A DNA stretch of 64,000 nt from Christensenella massiliensis (GTDB lineage: Bacteria; Bacillota; Clostridia; Christensenellales; Christensenellaceae), in the NCBI GenBank assembly GCA_900155415.1, contig LT700187.1:1860001-1924000 (forward strand), in the 5' to 3' direction. Of this stretch, positions 34,279 to 43,084 are shown piece by piece. The first letter of the stretch is position 1; every line of letters begins with the position of its first letter. The notes under the pieces were generated by a model. It saw nothing but the letters and a program-made list of their open reading frames with translations. It was not told the DNA's origin and did no database searches. Made by a program: the position numbers and the translations under genes.

Positions 34279-35493
34279 CTATTTTTTCTTCCGGCCATAC
34301 CGCTCTACGCGCGAGCCGACTTTGGGACGGGAAAAATCGCGAGAGGGAGAGGGAATAGAATCGTGTTCGGAAAACGCAGCGTCTTGCTCCTCCGGCTCGG
34401 TCGGAACAGGATTGGCAGCGGACGCTTCCTCTATCCGTACCTCTGTCTGCCGTGTGCGGCGGGATAAAGCTTCCTCCGCGATCGTAGGACGGGTGATTGC
34501 CGAAGCCGGCATATTATCACTGAGGGCATCTGTGCCGCCCTCATCTGCAGGCTCCTCTGTGGTGGCATTTTCTCTGTCCTCTTCATATCCATCCATTTTA
34601 TCCCGTCTGCGCCGGGCAGCGATCAAAATAATAATGATGATGACAAGAGCGGCAACGATACACGCTCCGGCAACGTAGATCGGAAAATAAGGATCGTTAT
34701 AGTATGCATAGGAAAGACGCTCGCTGAAATTGCGGAAAAACTGTGAAGCGCCGCCGGAGACTGTCGAGACCGTGACCTTAGGGCCGGCTTCATCGGAAGA
34801 GACCGGCAGCGGAGAAACGGAAAGTGCATCACTTTTCAGAGAAGACGGAGATGCGGCGGGGGAAACGACCGGAGTACTATCAAAACGCAAAGTTGCTAAA
34901 ACATTTTCAGCCTGTTCAAGGGCAATACCCGTACCGTCGTTTTTATAGCGCAGCGTGATAGAAAATAGGCAGTTATTATCAGCGGCGAGATAAAGAACAG
35001 TCGTGTAAGGGTCTTCCGTCTGACCGCCCAACACATCGTCGGTAAGGCGGCCTGTCAACACAAGCGCAGTTTTTCCGGCTAAGGAAGCGATATCGTCCGC
35101 CCCGAATGCGTAAAGAGAACCATATTCTGCTTTTTTGCTTTGAGAGAGCAGATCTATCTGCTCGTCGGAAAGCTCAGACAAATCGGTGATGTTTTTCCCG
35201 GAAAGCTCAGGAAGAACAGTCTCAAGCGAAACAGCTGTCATATCGAGCGAGTAGGAAAGTCTGAGATTTTCATAAGCTGCCAGCAGAAAACAAGCCGGAG
35301 GATTTTTAGACTGCGCAACAGTAAGGAGATCTTCCGGCATATTTGAACTTTCCTGCGTATAGTAGTAGGTATCTGACCCTTCCGGGAGATCGATGCTGTA
35401 ACGGTAGGTTTCGTCTGAGTAAGATACGGCCAATGCCGGCGCGGCGGTAAACAGAACCAATAGAAACATCACGAACGGCAGAATTCTTTTCAA
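34279..35493 (-). CDS. Membrane-anchored secreted protein of unknown function (404 aa)
   Basis: The protein has a signal peptide (MKRILPFVMFLLVLFTAAPALA) and an extracellular domain to about residue 205 with YRYSIDLPEGSDTYYY and VLYLAADNNCLFSITLRY. This recalls the small beta domain of surface proteins that monitor or bind wall components. A Ser/Pro-rich stalk, one membrane helix (about 270-292, VAGACIVAALVIIIIILIAA) and an acidic then basic cytoplasmic tail of about 110 residues follow. I do not recognise a family. The type I topology could suit signalling or scaffolding. It is a single gene downstream of the AGCS transporter on the same strand. Confidence 0.75.
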   Translation of the reverse strand: MKRILPFVMFLLVLFTAAPALAVSYSDETYRYSIDLPEGSDTYYYTQESSNMPEDLLTVAQSKNPPACFLLAAYENLRLSYSLDMTAVSLETVLPELSGKNITDLSELSDEQIDLLSQSKKAEYGSLYAFGADDIASLAGKTALVLTGRLTDDVLGGQTEDPYTTVLYLAADNNCLFSITLRYKNDGTGIALEQAENVLATLRFDSTPVVSPAASPSSLKSDALSVSPLPVSSDEAGPKVTVSTVSGGASQFFRNFSERLSYAYYNDPYFPIYVAGACIVAALVIIIIILIAARRRRDKMDGYEEDRENATTEEPADEGGTDALSDNMPASAITRPTIAEEALSRRTRQTEVRIEEASAANPVPTEPEEQDAAFSEHDSIPSPSRDFSRPKVGSRVERYGRKKK

Positions 35494-35592
35494 AATAACT
35501 CCTCCCAGAAGCGGCTATGATTTGTTATTATATAATAACAGCGGATAATTTTCAATGAACGGTGCCTTTGCGCGCACAGACGGAAAAGCGCA

Positions 35593-37023
35593 TTATTTTA
35601 TGCGTTGTTTTTGCGCTGCTTTGCTTGGCTTTAAAAATCTCCGGTCAAAATCGTCCGTCTGTTTAACGATCACATTGCTGAGCACGAGCAGGCAGATAAG
35701 GTTCGGGATCGCCATAAGGCCGTTTGCCGTATCCGAAAAATCCCATACGATCTCAAGCGTCGTGATCGCGCCGACAAAAATGAAGCACGCAAAGATAACG
35801 CGGTAAACATAGCGCGCTTTAACGGAATGCGTAAGATATTCAAGGCTCTTTTCCCCATAATAGCTCCAGCCGAGAATGGTAGAAAAAGCAAAGAGGATCA
35901 GGCCGATCGTTACGATATAGCTTCCTGCTGGCCCCATGACGCTGCCAAAGGCCGCGATGGTAAGGGAAGCGCCGGTGACGAGCTCTCCCGCTGCATCAAG
36001 GGTGCCGAGCACACCGGAGCTTGCAATGGCAAAACCAGTCAATGTACAGACGATGAGCGTATCGAAAAATGTCCCTGTCATGTTGATATAGCCCTGACGG
36101 CACGGATGGTCTGTTTTAGCGGCTGCAGCGGCGATCGGCGCGCTCCCGAGGCCAGCCTCATTCGAAAAGACGCCGCGGGCAACGCCGAAGCGAAGCGCGC
36201 TTGCAAAAGTAAAGCCGGCGACGCCGCCGAGCACCGACGTGGGCGCGAAAGCGCTGCTTAGGATCTGGCCGATCCCAGACGGCAGCGCGTCAAGATTGGA
36301 CAGAATAATGATCAGACAGCCTGCGGCATAGAAGACAGCCATAACTGGAACGACCTTGGCCGACACTTTCCCGATGGATTGGATACCGCCGAGCAATACG
36401 ACGCCGACCAATACGGCGATAACGATTCCCGTGATCCATGTTGGAACATGGAAAGTTCCGGAAACTGCATCTGCAATGGAATTGATCTGGGTCAGATTTC
36501 CGATCCCGAACGACGCGATCACGGCAAATACCGCGAATGCACCTGCAAGCGCGGTTCCGAGCCATTTGATCTTGAAGCCGTTTTTGATGGAAAACATAGG
36601 ACCGCCCGACATTTCTCCGCGCTGGTCCTTCTCGCGGTAATATACGGCAAGGACCGATTCCCCATATTTGGTCGCAAGGCCGAACAGGGCGGATATCCAC
36701 ATCCAGAAGAGTGCGCCGGGTCCGCCGAGCGTCATTGCAGTCGCTACGCCCACGATGTTTCCGGTCCCGATCGTAGCGGCAAGAGCTGTCATAAGCGATT
36801 GAAAGGGAGAAATATCACCCGCATCGGTATTATGCTCTTTTTTAATGCTGTGTTTGGAAAAGACCTGCCCCAGAGCATAGCCAAGATTGCGCAGCGGACG
36901 GAACTTTAAACGGATCATCAGAAAAACGCCCGTGCCGACAAGCAGAACGAGCATAACGGGCCCCCAAACAAAATCGTTTACGCTGCCGAGTATCCCGGAA
37001 AAAGAGGACATAAACGCTTCCAT
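35593..37023 (-). CDS. Sodium:alanine symporter family (AGCS/AlsT) transporter
   Basis: This 476-residue transporter has 10-11 helices and the family patterns ALAATIGTGNIVGVATA, GGPGALFWMWISALFGLATKYGE and ARGVFSNEAGLGSAPIAAA. It imports alanine, glycine or glutamine with sodium. The ATG at 37023 is chosen for a TTGAGG site at good spacing; the open frame continues upstream to 37272 across the riboswitch region but without family similarity. It is divergent from the ribU transcription unit. Confidence 0.93.
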   Translation of the reverse strand: MEAFMSSFSGILGSVNDFVWGPVMLVLLVGTGVFLMIRLKFRPLRNLGYALGQVFSKHSIKKEHNTDAGDISPFQSLMTALAATIGTGNIVGVATAMTLGGPGALFWMWISALFGLATKYGESVLAVYYREKDQRGEMSGGPMFSIKNGFKIKWLGTALAGAFAVFAVIASFGIGNLTQINSIADAVSGTFHVPTWITGIVIAVLVGVVLLGGIQSIGKVSAKVVPVMAVFYAAGCLIIILSNLDALPSGIGQILSSAFAPTSVLGGVAGFTFASALRFGVARGVFSNEAGLGSAPIAAAAAKTDHPCRQGYINMTGTFFDTLIVCTLTGFAIASSGVLGTLDAAGELVTGASLTIAAFGSVMGPAGSYIVTIGLILFAFSTILGWSYYGEKSLEYLTHSVKARYVYRVIFACFIFVGAITTLEIVWDFSDTANGLMAIPNLICLLVLSNVIVKQTDDFDRRFLKPSKAAQKQRIK

Positions 37024-37098
37024 AACATACCTCAAAGATTTTTTAGATAGATACTTCCTTATATTAAACAAAAAGGGAATCCATGTCAAATAACGGGA

Positions 37099-37127
37099 TT
37101 GACAGGAGAAAGAGGAAAGCATATAAT
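37099..37127 (+). promoter_or_regulatory. Consensus promoter of the FMN riboswitch-ribU unit
   Basis: Perfect TTGACA (37099-37104), a 17-bp spacer and perfect TATAAT (37122-37127). Confidence 0.9.
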
Positions 37128-37146
37128 AGATACCGAAAAGTGAATG

Positions 37147-37258
37147 AGTCTTCGGGGCAGGGTGAGATTCCCTACCGGCAGTAAAGCCTGCGAACTCCTG
37201 TAAGGAGCCGATGCGGTGGAATTCCGCAGCCGACAGTATAGTCTGGATGAGAGAAGAA
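37147..37258 (+). ncRNA. FMN riboswitch (RFN element)
   Basis: The conserved RFN blocks are present in order: TCTTCGGGGCAGGGTGAGATT, CCCTACCGGCAGTAAAGCC, a variable arm with CTCCTGTAAGGAG, the GGTGGAATTCC arm, and GCCGACAGTATAGTCTGGATG ending GAGAAGA. It senses FMN and should shut off ribU when FMN is plentiful. Confidence 0.96.
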
Positions 37259-37274
37259 AAATATGGTCGCATAT

Positions 37275-37308
37275 AATTTCCGGGGATTTCGATTCACGGA
37301 AATTTTTT
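37275..37308 (+). terminator. Riboswitch expression-platform terminator
   Basis: AATTTCCG (37275-37282) pairs with CGGAAATT (37297-37304) and leads into six T, between the aptamer and the ribU ribosome site. Control is therefore probably by transcription termination. Confidence 0.75.
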
Positions 37309-37327
37309 ATGTGGAGGTATTGATCTC

Positions 37328-37915
37328 ATGAACACTTTAGCAAAGCCGCGTTTTACGACGCGCAGCATCACATCCATCGCGGTCATGGCGGCGTTATCCG
37401 TCGTATTGGTGGCCCTGATCCATATCCCGATGTTCCTGCCGTTTCTTGAATACGATCCGGCGGATATCCCGATCTTTATTACGACCTTTGCGTTCGGGCC
37501 GTTCGTCGGCTTTATTCTTACGGTCATCGTTGCGGTCCTTCAGGGAATTACGGTAAGCGCCTCGGCTGGTCCTATAGGGATCATGATGCATATCGTTGCG
37601 ACAGGCGTTTTTGTGATCGTGGCGGGGAATATCTATAAAAGGAACAAGACGCGCAAAAATGCGGCGGTGGCGCTGGCCGTCGGCGTCGTTGCATGGACGG
37701 CGGTCATGGTCGTATGGAACATCATTGTAACGCCTCTTTATATGGGAGTTCCGCGTGAACAGGTGATCGAGCTGGTCGTTCCTGCGATTCTGCCGTTCAA
37801 CCTGATCAAGGCGGGCATCAATTCGGTGCTGACATTCGCGCTTTACAAGACGGTAGGACGTTTATTCGGGCTGAAAGAAGTAAAAAGCGTGCGAGAGTGC
37901 CCGGCAGAAAAATAG
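37328..37915 (+). CDS. ribU: Riboflavin ECF transporter S component RibU
   Basis: This 195-residue membrane protein with five to six helices captures riboflavin for an energy-coupling factor transporter. It has the family pattern RFTTRSITSIAVMAALSVVLVAL, the characteristic FLEYDPADIPIFITTFAFGP and FNLIKAGINSVLTF near the end. The FMN riboswitch upstream confirms the vitamin. The EcfAAT module is not in the window and is presumably shared. A GGAGG site lies 10 bp before the ATG. Confidence 0.95.
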   Translation: MNTLAKPRFTTRSITSIAVMAALSVVLVALIHIPMFLPFLEYDPADIPIFITTFAFGPFVGFILTVIVAVLQGITVSASAGPIGIMMHIVATGVFVIVAGNIYKRNKTRKNAAVALAVGVVAWTAVMVVWNIIVTPLYMGVPREQVIELVVPAILPFNLIKAGINSVLTFALYKTVGRLFGLKEVKSVRECPAEK

Positions 37916-37947
37916 GTGTGCGCAGGTGTGGATTTCGTGCAGAAACC

Positions 37948-37976
37948 TTGCAAAAACGGCTGTTTTCCTTTATAAT
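37948..37976 (+). promoter_or_regulatory. Promoter of tsaE-tsaB-rimI
   Basis: TTGCAA (37948-37953), a 17-bp spacer and perfect TATAAT (37971-37976). Confidence 0.8.
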
Positions 37977-38020
37977 AAAAAAATGTGCAACGCACATAAG
38001 AGATGAGGAAACAGGCGCAA

Positions 38021-38446
38021 ATGCAGGAATTTTTCAGCGACAGCGAACTTAAAACAAAAGAATTTGCAAAAAAGCTGGCTTCCCATCTGGTTCAAGGCAG
38101 CTTTCTTGCCGTTTATGGGGAACTTGGCGCGGGAAAGACCGCCTTTGTACAGGGCCTCGCTGAGGGGCTCGGCGTGCGGGAGAGCGTCGTAAGCCCTACC
38201 TATACAATACTTAGGGTGTATGAAAGCGGACGGCTTCCCCTATACCACTTTGATATTTACCGTGTGGAAGACGAGGACGAGCTTTACGAGACCGGCTTTG
38301 AGGAATATGCTGCCGGAGACGGCATCTGTGTGTGCGAATGGGCCGACCTGATACCGGAAGCGCTTCCGGCGCCGCGGCTCGATATCAGTATTGTAAGAAC
38401 AGGAGATGCCGGACGGCATATAACCGTGCGGGAGGTAGAAAAGTGA
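38021..38446 (+). CDS. tsaE: tRNA threonylcarbamoyladenosine biosynthesis ATPase TsaE
   Basis: TsaE is the ATPase that helps TsaB-TsaD attach threonylcarbamoyl to A37 of tRNAs reading ANN codons. Walker A GELGAGKTAFVQG is near residue 40, SPTYTILRVY and LYHFDIYRVEDEDEL follow, and CVCEWADLIPEALP is conserved. The ATG at 38021 gives 141 residues starting MQEFFSDSEL, which fits the family; an ATG at 38003 adds six residues but lacks a ribosome site. It overlaps tsaB as GTGA. Confidence 0.92.
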   Translation: MQEFFSDSELKTKEFAKKLASHLVQGSFLAVYGELGAGKTAFVQGLAEGLGVRESVVSPTYTILRVYESGRLPLYHFDIYRVEDEDELYETGFEEYAAGDGICVCEWADLIPEALPAPRLDISIVRTGDAGRHITVREVEK

Positions 38447-39117
38447 GACTGCTTGGGATAGATACAACGGGCAATACGCTTTCCGCCGCCGTTATGGAAA
38501 ACGGGAGAGTGCTTTCCGAATTTTATATCGATGCGGGAAAGAAGCATTCCGAAACGCTGATGCCCGCGGTTGACGGAGCGCTGCGCGCGGCAGGATATGG
38601 AGCGGCGGATATGGACGCTTTTGCGGTAGCCTGCGGCCCCGGTTCTTTTACGGGCATACGGATCGGCACCGCGGCCTGCGCGGCCATGGCTCATGGGGCA
38701 GGGAAGCCCGTGATCGCGGTCAACACGCTGGAGGCGCTCATTGAAAATGCGGGGGCGGAGGAACGGCCCGTCTGTGCGGCAATGGATGCACGGAGGGGCG
38801 AAGTCTATACGATGACGAAGCATAATGGCAGAGTGCTTGTGGCGGAACGTGCGGTACCGCTTACGGTGTTGCTGGATCAGCTGCTTCCGGAAGGGCCGGT
38901 GGTATTCGTGGGAGACGCGGCCGAGCGGTTCCGCGAGGAAATAGCCGCACACAGGCCGGACAGTGTGTTCCTGCCGCAGCAGTTCCTGCTGCAGCATGCT
39001 TCTTCCGTATGCGCGGCTGCTGAAAAAATATATGTGCAGGGCGGTTTGCTTAAATATGATGAATTAGAGCCCCATTATCTGCGGGAAAGTCAGGCGGAAA
39101 GGCTGAAGAAACGTTGA
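38443..39117 (+). CDS. tsaB: tRNA threonylcarbamoyladenosine biosynthesis protein TsaB
   Basis: TsaB is the non-catalytic ASKHA-fold partner that docks TsaD and TsaE. The 224-residue protein has LLGIDTTGNTLSAAVM, KKHSETLMPAVDGAL, the hallmark VACGPGSFTGIRIGTAA and AMDARRGEVY. The GTG at 38443 overlaps the tsaE stop and has a GGAGG site. tsaD is usually near but is absent from the next genes here, so it must be elsewhere. Confidence 0.93.
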   Translation: MRLLGIDTTGNTLSAAVMENGRVLSEFYIDAGKKHSETLMPAVDGALRAAGYGAADMDAFAVACGPGSFTGIRIGTAACAAMAHGAGKPVIAVNTLEALIENAGAEERPVCAAMDARRGEVYTMTKHNGRVLVAERAVPLTVLLDQLLPEGPVVFVGDAAERFREEIAAHRPDSVFLPQQFLLQHASSVCAAAEKIYVQGGLLKYDELEPHYLRESQAERLKKR

Positions 39118-39590
39118 GAGCTTTAAGCGATGTAGTGATTCGGCGTGCGGAGCGCGGCGATCTGGAAGATATCCATTACTGTGAGAACAGCAGCTTTGAC
39201 CTCCCGTGGTCTTATGCCATGCTGTATGACGATATCATCGAAAACGATAATACGGTCTATCTTGTCGTAGAAAAGGACGGAACGATCGTCGGATATGGCG
39301 GCATGTGGATCATTCTTGACGAGGCGCATATCACGAACGTATGCATCCTGCCCGCTTATCGGGGAAGAGGTTATGCCTACGCTCTGATGAAAGAATTGAA
39401 CCGCGCCGCAAAGGAGCACGGAGCGGACGCGATGTCGCTGGAAGTCAGAGTGTCGAACAAGGCAGCGCTCAGGTTATATAAAAAATGCGGTTTTTCGATC
39501 CACGGGATTCGAAAACGGTATTATTCCAACAACGGGGAAGACGCGTATGTTATGTGGACGGAACGCGGCCCGGGATTGGAAGCCCTGTAG
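39114..39590 (+). CDS. rimI: Ribosomal protein S18-alanine N-acetyltransferase RimI
   Basis: This 158-residue GNAT protein has the acetyl-CoA loop [17 protein letters not shown] and the RimI pattern [20 protein letters not shown] and [16 protein letters not shown]. It acetylates the N-terminus of ribosomal protein S18; other protein targets are possible. A TTG at 39114 overlapping the tsaB stop (TTGA) is the best start, with a GAAG-like site. tsaE-tsaB-rimI order is standard in Firmicutes. Confidence 0.92.
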   Translation: MRALSDVVIRRAERGDLEDIHYCENSSFDLPWSYAMLYDDIIENDNTVYLVVEKDGTIVGYGGMWIILDEAHITNVCILPAYRGRGYAYALMKELNRAAKEHGADAMSLEVRVSNKAALRLYKKCGFSIHGIRKRYYSNNGEDAYVMWTERGPGLEAL

Positions 39591-39636
39591 GCAATCGCAC
39601 AGAGTGCGTGAAAATAAGATTTCAGGAGGAAAGGAT

Positions 39637-40857
39637 ATGCAGAAAATAAAAATGCCGGTGCCCCTTGTCGAAATGGATGGGGATGAAATGACAAGGATTA
39701 TATGGGATATGATCAAGCAGGACCTGCTTTTGCCATATATTGAACTGAATACGGAATATTACGACCTTGGGCTGCCCTACCGGGACGAAACGGACGATAA
39801 GGTAACCTATGACGCCGCCAACGCGATCAAAAAGTATGGCGTAGGCGTAAAATGTGCTACGATCACCCCGAATGCGCAGCGTGTAGAGGAATACGGCCTG
39901 AAAGAGATGTATAAGAGCCCGAACGGTACGATTCGTGCGCTTCTTGACGGTACGGTGTTCCGCGCGCCCATTGTAGTAGACGGTATTTCTCCGTCCGTAA
40001 AAACATGGAAAAAGCCCATCACGATCGCGCGTCACGCGTATGGCGACGTATACCGCAATACCGAGTACCGCGTACCGGCAAACACAAAATTTGAAATGCT
40101 GTTTACGGCGCAGGATGGAACGGAAACCAAGCTTCCCGTGTTTGATTACGAGGGCGGCGGCGTTGCACAGGGCATGTACAATACGGATAAATCCATCGGC
40201 AGCTTTGCACGCAGCTGTTTCAATTATGCACTTGATACGAAGCAGGACCTTTGGTTTGCGACCAAAGATACGATCTCCAAGATCTATGACCATACGTTCA
40301 AGGATATTTTCCAAGAGATCTATGATGCGGAATATAAAGAGCGGTTCGAAGCGCTTGGCATTGAATATTTCTATACGCTGATCGACGATGCGGTGGCCCG
40401 CGTGATCCGGTCGGAGGGCGGCTATATCTGGGCGTGCAAAAATTATGACGGAGATGTCATGAGCGATATGGTGGCAACGGCATTCGGCAGTCTTGCCATG
40501 ATGACGTCCGTGCTCGTTTCGCCGGACGGTAACTATGAATATGAAGCGGCACATGGTACGGTCACGCGTCATTATTACAGGCATCAGGCAGGAGAGGAGA
40601 CGTCTACAAACTCTATGGCCACGATCTTCGCATGGTCGGGCGCACTGAAAAAGCGCGGGGAACTGGACAAAAACGAGGCTCTCGTGAAGTTTGCAGATGC
40701 GCTTGAGCGGGCATCGGTCCGCACGATCGAAGAGGGTGTGATGACCAAAGACCTTGCCCTCCTGTGGGAAAAAGGAGAAAAAACGGTCGTGAATACACAC
40801 GATTTTATCCGGGAGATCGCAAAACGGCTCGACAGGGAGCTTGAGGAGGTGCTGTAA
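39637..40857 (+). CDS. icd: NADP-dependent isocitrate dehydrogenase, eukaryote-like type
   Basis: This 406-residue enzyme oxidises isocitrate to 2-oxoglutarate. It belongs to the dimeric type best known from eukaryotes and some anaerobes: [45 protein letters not shown] for the isocitrate loop, [10 protein letters not shown], and [12 protein letters not shown], which carries metal-binding Asp. It probably supplies 2-oxoglutarate for glutamate and NADPH. An AGGAGGAAAGG site precedes the ATG. The SEC-C gene overlaps its stop as TAATG. Confidence 0.95.
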   Translation: MQKIKMPVPLVEMDGDEMTRIIWDMIKQDLLLPYIELNTEYYDLGLPYRDETDDKVTYDAANAIKKYGVGVKCATITPNAQRVEEYGLKEMYKSPNGTIRALLDGTVFRAPIVVDGISPSVKTWKKPITIARHAYGDVYRNTEYRVPANTKFEMLFTAQDGTETKLPVFDYEGGGVAQGMYNTDKSIGSFARSCFNYALDTKQDLWFATKDTISKIYDHTFKDIFQEIYDAEYKERFEALGIEYFYTLIDDAVARVIRSEGGYIWACKNYDGDVMSDMVATAFGSLAMMTSVLVSPDGNYEYEAAHGTVTRHYYRHQAGEETSTNSMATIFAWSGALKKRGELDKNEALVKFADALERASVRTIEEGVMTKDLALLWEKGEKTVVNTHDFIREIAKRLDRELEEVL

Positions 40858-41360
40858 TGGCTTTATATGAACAGTGGAAAAACCTTGCGCAGATGGCGCA
40901 GACTCCGGCGCAGCAGCAGGCATTCTGGGACGATTATTTTTCGGCGGAAACAGATGTTTATGAAAAGATTCTGGAAGATACGTCCGTTTCATACGAAGGC
41001 GCTTTGAAGGACGTGGCGGAAAAGGTCGGAATGGAGCCGGTCGTTTTCTGCGGTTTTATCGATGGCATCAATACGAGCCTTAAAGAGGAGATCGACCTTG
41101 ACGCACTGGAGGAAGATACGCCTATCAAGCTGGATATCGACTTTGAAAAGCTATATTTCAATATGCATGAGGCAAAGGCAAAATGGTTATACACACTGCC
41201 CCAGTGGGACGGTGTGCTTTCCGCAGAGCGGAGAAACGAGATCACGCGGGAATGGCGCGCTTCCAAGCAGGCTGTGAGCGAAAAAACAGTCGGGCGGAAC
41301 GACCCGTGTCCATGTGGCTCCGGAAAGAAATATAAAAAATGCTGCGGCAAAAATGTGTAA
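40857..41360 (+). CDS. SEC-C metal-binding domain protein
   Basis: This 167-residue protein has a helical N-terminal domain of about 140 residues ([52 protein letters not shown]). A C-terminal SEC-C zinc motif follows, [19 protein letters not shown], as at the end of SecA. It is a common clostridial companion protein that may bind SecA partners or ribosomes; exact role is unknown. It is coupled to icd, and a strong terminator follows. Confidence 0.88.
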   Translation: MALYEQWKNLAQMAQTPAQQQAFWDDYFSAETDVYEKILEDTSVSYEGALKDVAEKVGMEPVVFCGFIDGINTSLKEEIDLDALEEDTPIKLDIDFEKLYFNMHEAKAKWLYTLPQWDGVLSAERRNEITREWRASKQAVSEKTVGRNDPCPCGSGKKYKKCCGKNV

Positions 41361-41363
41361 GAA

Positions 41364-41399
41364 AAAAATGCCTTTCCGCATGAGTGGAAAGGCATTTTT
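41364..41399 (+). terminator. Terminator of icd operon
   Basis: A perfect 14-bp stem (41364-41377 with 41386-41399) ends in a T-run 3 bp after the SEC-C stop. Confidence 0.88.
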
Positions 41400-41557
41400 G
41401 CAATAGAGCGGCGAAAATGCCGGGAAAATGTTGTTTGCGAAGCGTCAGAAACACCGATATAAAGTAGACGGCGGTAAAGTATATTCGACAAAGATATATA
41501 CTTTTAAGACAAAAAAATATATAATAAAGGTGTAATGAATTTGACGGAGACAAATCT

Positions 41558-43018
41558 ATGAAACGGGGAAGCGGGATACTGCTGCACATATCATCCTTAC
41601 CATCTCCTTATGGGATCGGAACGCTGGGAAAGGCGGCCTATGATTTCGTAGACAGGCTTCATGCGGCAAAACAATCCTATTGGCAGGTTCTCCCCTGTAC
41701 GCCTACGGGCTATGCAGACAGCCCCTATTCCGGCACGAGCGCTTTTGCCTATAATCCATATTTTATTGATTTCGATCTTTTGGAAGAAGACGGCCTGCTG
41801 CGCAAAAGCGATTACGAGGCGCTCAACTTTGGAAAGGATGAATCCAGCGTAGATTATGAGGCGCTTTTCCAGCTAAAGCACGGCGTATTGGAAAAAGCCT
41901 ATGAGCGCGGGATAGAGAAATATGCGCATGAATTTTCCGCTTTTCAATATGAAAATGCAGGATGGCTTTTTGACTACGCGCTATTTGTCGTCTTGAAAAA
42001 GCATTTCCATTATTTGCCTTATGGGCAGTGGGCGCCGGATATCGTAGAGCGTGAACCGGCGGCGATCATGGAGCTGACACAGCGATATAGCAGGGAGATC
42101 GAAGCGATCCAGTTCACGCAGTTTTTATATGAGCGTCAATGGTTTGCCTTGAAAGAATATGCGAATAAAAATGGGATACAGATGATTGGAGATATCCCGA
42201 TTTATGTGGCGCTCGATTCTGCGGAAACATGGGCGCATCCCGAATATTTTTTGAAGGATGGAAGCGTTGCGGGAACGCCGCCCGACTATTTCTGTGACGA
42301 GGGTCAGCTTTGGGGCAATCCATTATATGACTGGGACTATATGCGTGAGCATCATTATGAATGGTGGGTACGGCGCATGAAACGCAGCCTGCATTTATAT
42401 GATATCCTGCGGATCGACCATTTCAGAGGCTTTGAGGCTTATTTCAAGATCCCCAAAGGCGGCGTTCCGAAAGATGGAGAATGGGTAAAAGGACCGGGCG
42501 GCGCACTCTTCGATGCGATAAAAACGGCGCTCCCTATGCCGCCGATCATTGCGGAGGACCTTGGGGCAATAGACGATGCAGTCAGAGGATTCCTCGATTA
42601 TTGCGGCTTTCCGGGATTAAAAGTGCTCCAGTTTGCGTTTGACGAACGAAACAGCGATTATCTGCCGCACAATTACCCGCGTAACAGTGTAGTCTATACA
42701 GGTACACACGACAACGATACGACGCTCCATTGGTTCAAAACGAGTCCGCCGGAAACGAAGCGCTTTTTGGCAGGCTATATTGGAAAAGCGACGGAGAAAA
42801 ATGTGGTGCGCAAGCTGATTCGTCTCGCCATGATGAGCGTCGCGGACATTTCCATCATTCCCATGCAGGACATATTGGAGCTTGATGGGGAAGCGCGTAT
42901 GAACTATCCGTCAAAGGCTCTTGGAAATTGGAAATGGCGTATGAAAAAGGGTGCGTTTGACAAAGAAAAAATAGACTGGCTGCGTTCCGTAACGGAGATC
43001 TATGGCCGGGCGGAATAA
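41558..43018 (+). CDS. malQ: 4-alpha-glucanotransferase (amylomaltase)
   Basis: This 486-residue GH77 enzyme moves maltosyl and longer units between glucans and releases glucose. Family landmarks: GSGILLHISSLPSPYGIGTLG, SYWQVLPCTPTGYADSPY, DIPIYVALDSAETWAHP, the nucleophile Asp in LRIDHFRG near 284, the acid Glu in PPIIAEDLG near 331 and the third Asp in GTHDNDT near 384. It recycles short maltodextrins made by GlgP and debranching. It opens the glycogen locus; a GGAG site precedes the ATG. Confidence 0.95.
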   Translation: MKRGSGILLHISSLPSPYGIGTLGKAAYDFVDRLHAAKQSYWQVLPCTPTGYADSPYSGTSAFAYNPYFIDFDLLEEDGLLRKSDYEALNFGKDESSVDYEALFQLKHGVLEKAYERGIEKYAHEFSAFQYENAGWLFDYALFVVLKKHFHYLPYGQWAPDIVEREPAAIMELTQRYSREIEAIQFTQFLYERQWFALKEYANKNGIQMIGDIPIYVALDSAETWAHPEYFLKDGSVAGTPPDYFCDEGQLWGNPLYDWDYMREHHYEWWVRRMKRSLHLYDILRIDHFRGFEAYFKIPKGGVPKDGEWVKGPGGALFDAIKTALPMPPIIAEDLGAIDDAVRGFLDYCGFPGLKVLQFAFDERNSDYLPHNYPRNSVVYTGTHDNDTTLHWFKTSPPETKRFLAGYIGKATEKNVVRKLIRLAMMSVADISIIPMQDILELDGEARMNYPSKALGNWKWRMKKGAFDKEKIDWLRSVTEIYGRAE

Positions 43019-43084
43019 GATATTGTGTGAAATGGCCGGAAACGGCTTCAAAATATTTGAAAATAACAAAACGGAGGATCAGAA

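Noticed and set aside
37024-37272. N-terminal extension of the AGCS transporter
   Set aside because: The frame is open, but it crosses the FMN riboswitch and consensus promoter of the other strand, and a good ribosome site sits at the internal ATG at 37023.
39622-40992. A 456-codon reverse open frame over icd
   Set aside because: It is antisense to an unmistakable isocitrate dehydrogenase and has a Cys/Arg/His-rich composition typical of shadow frames.
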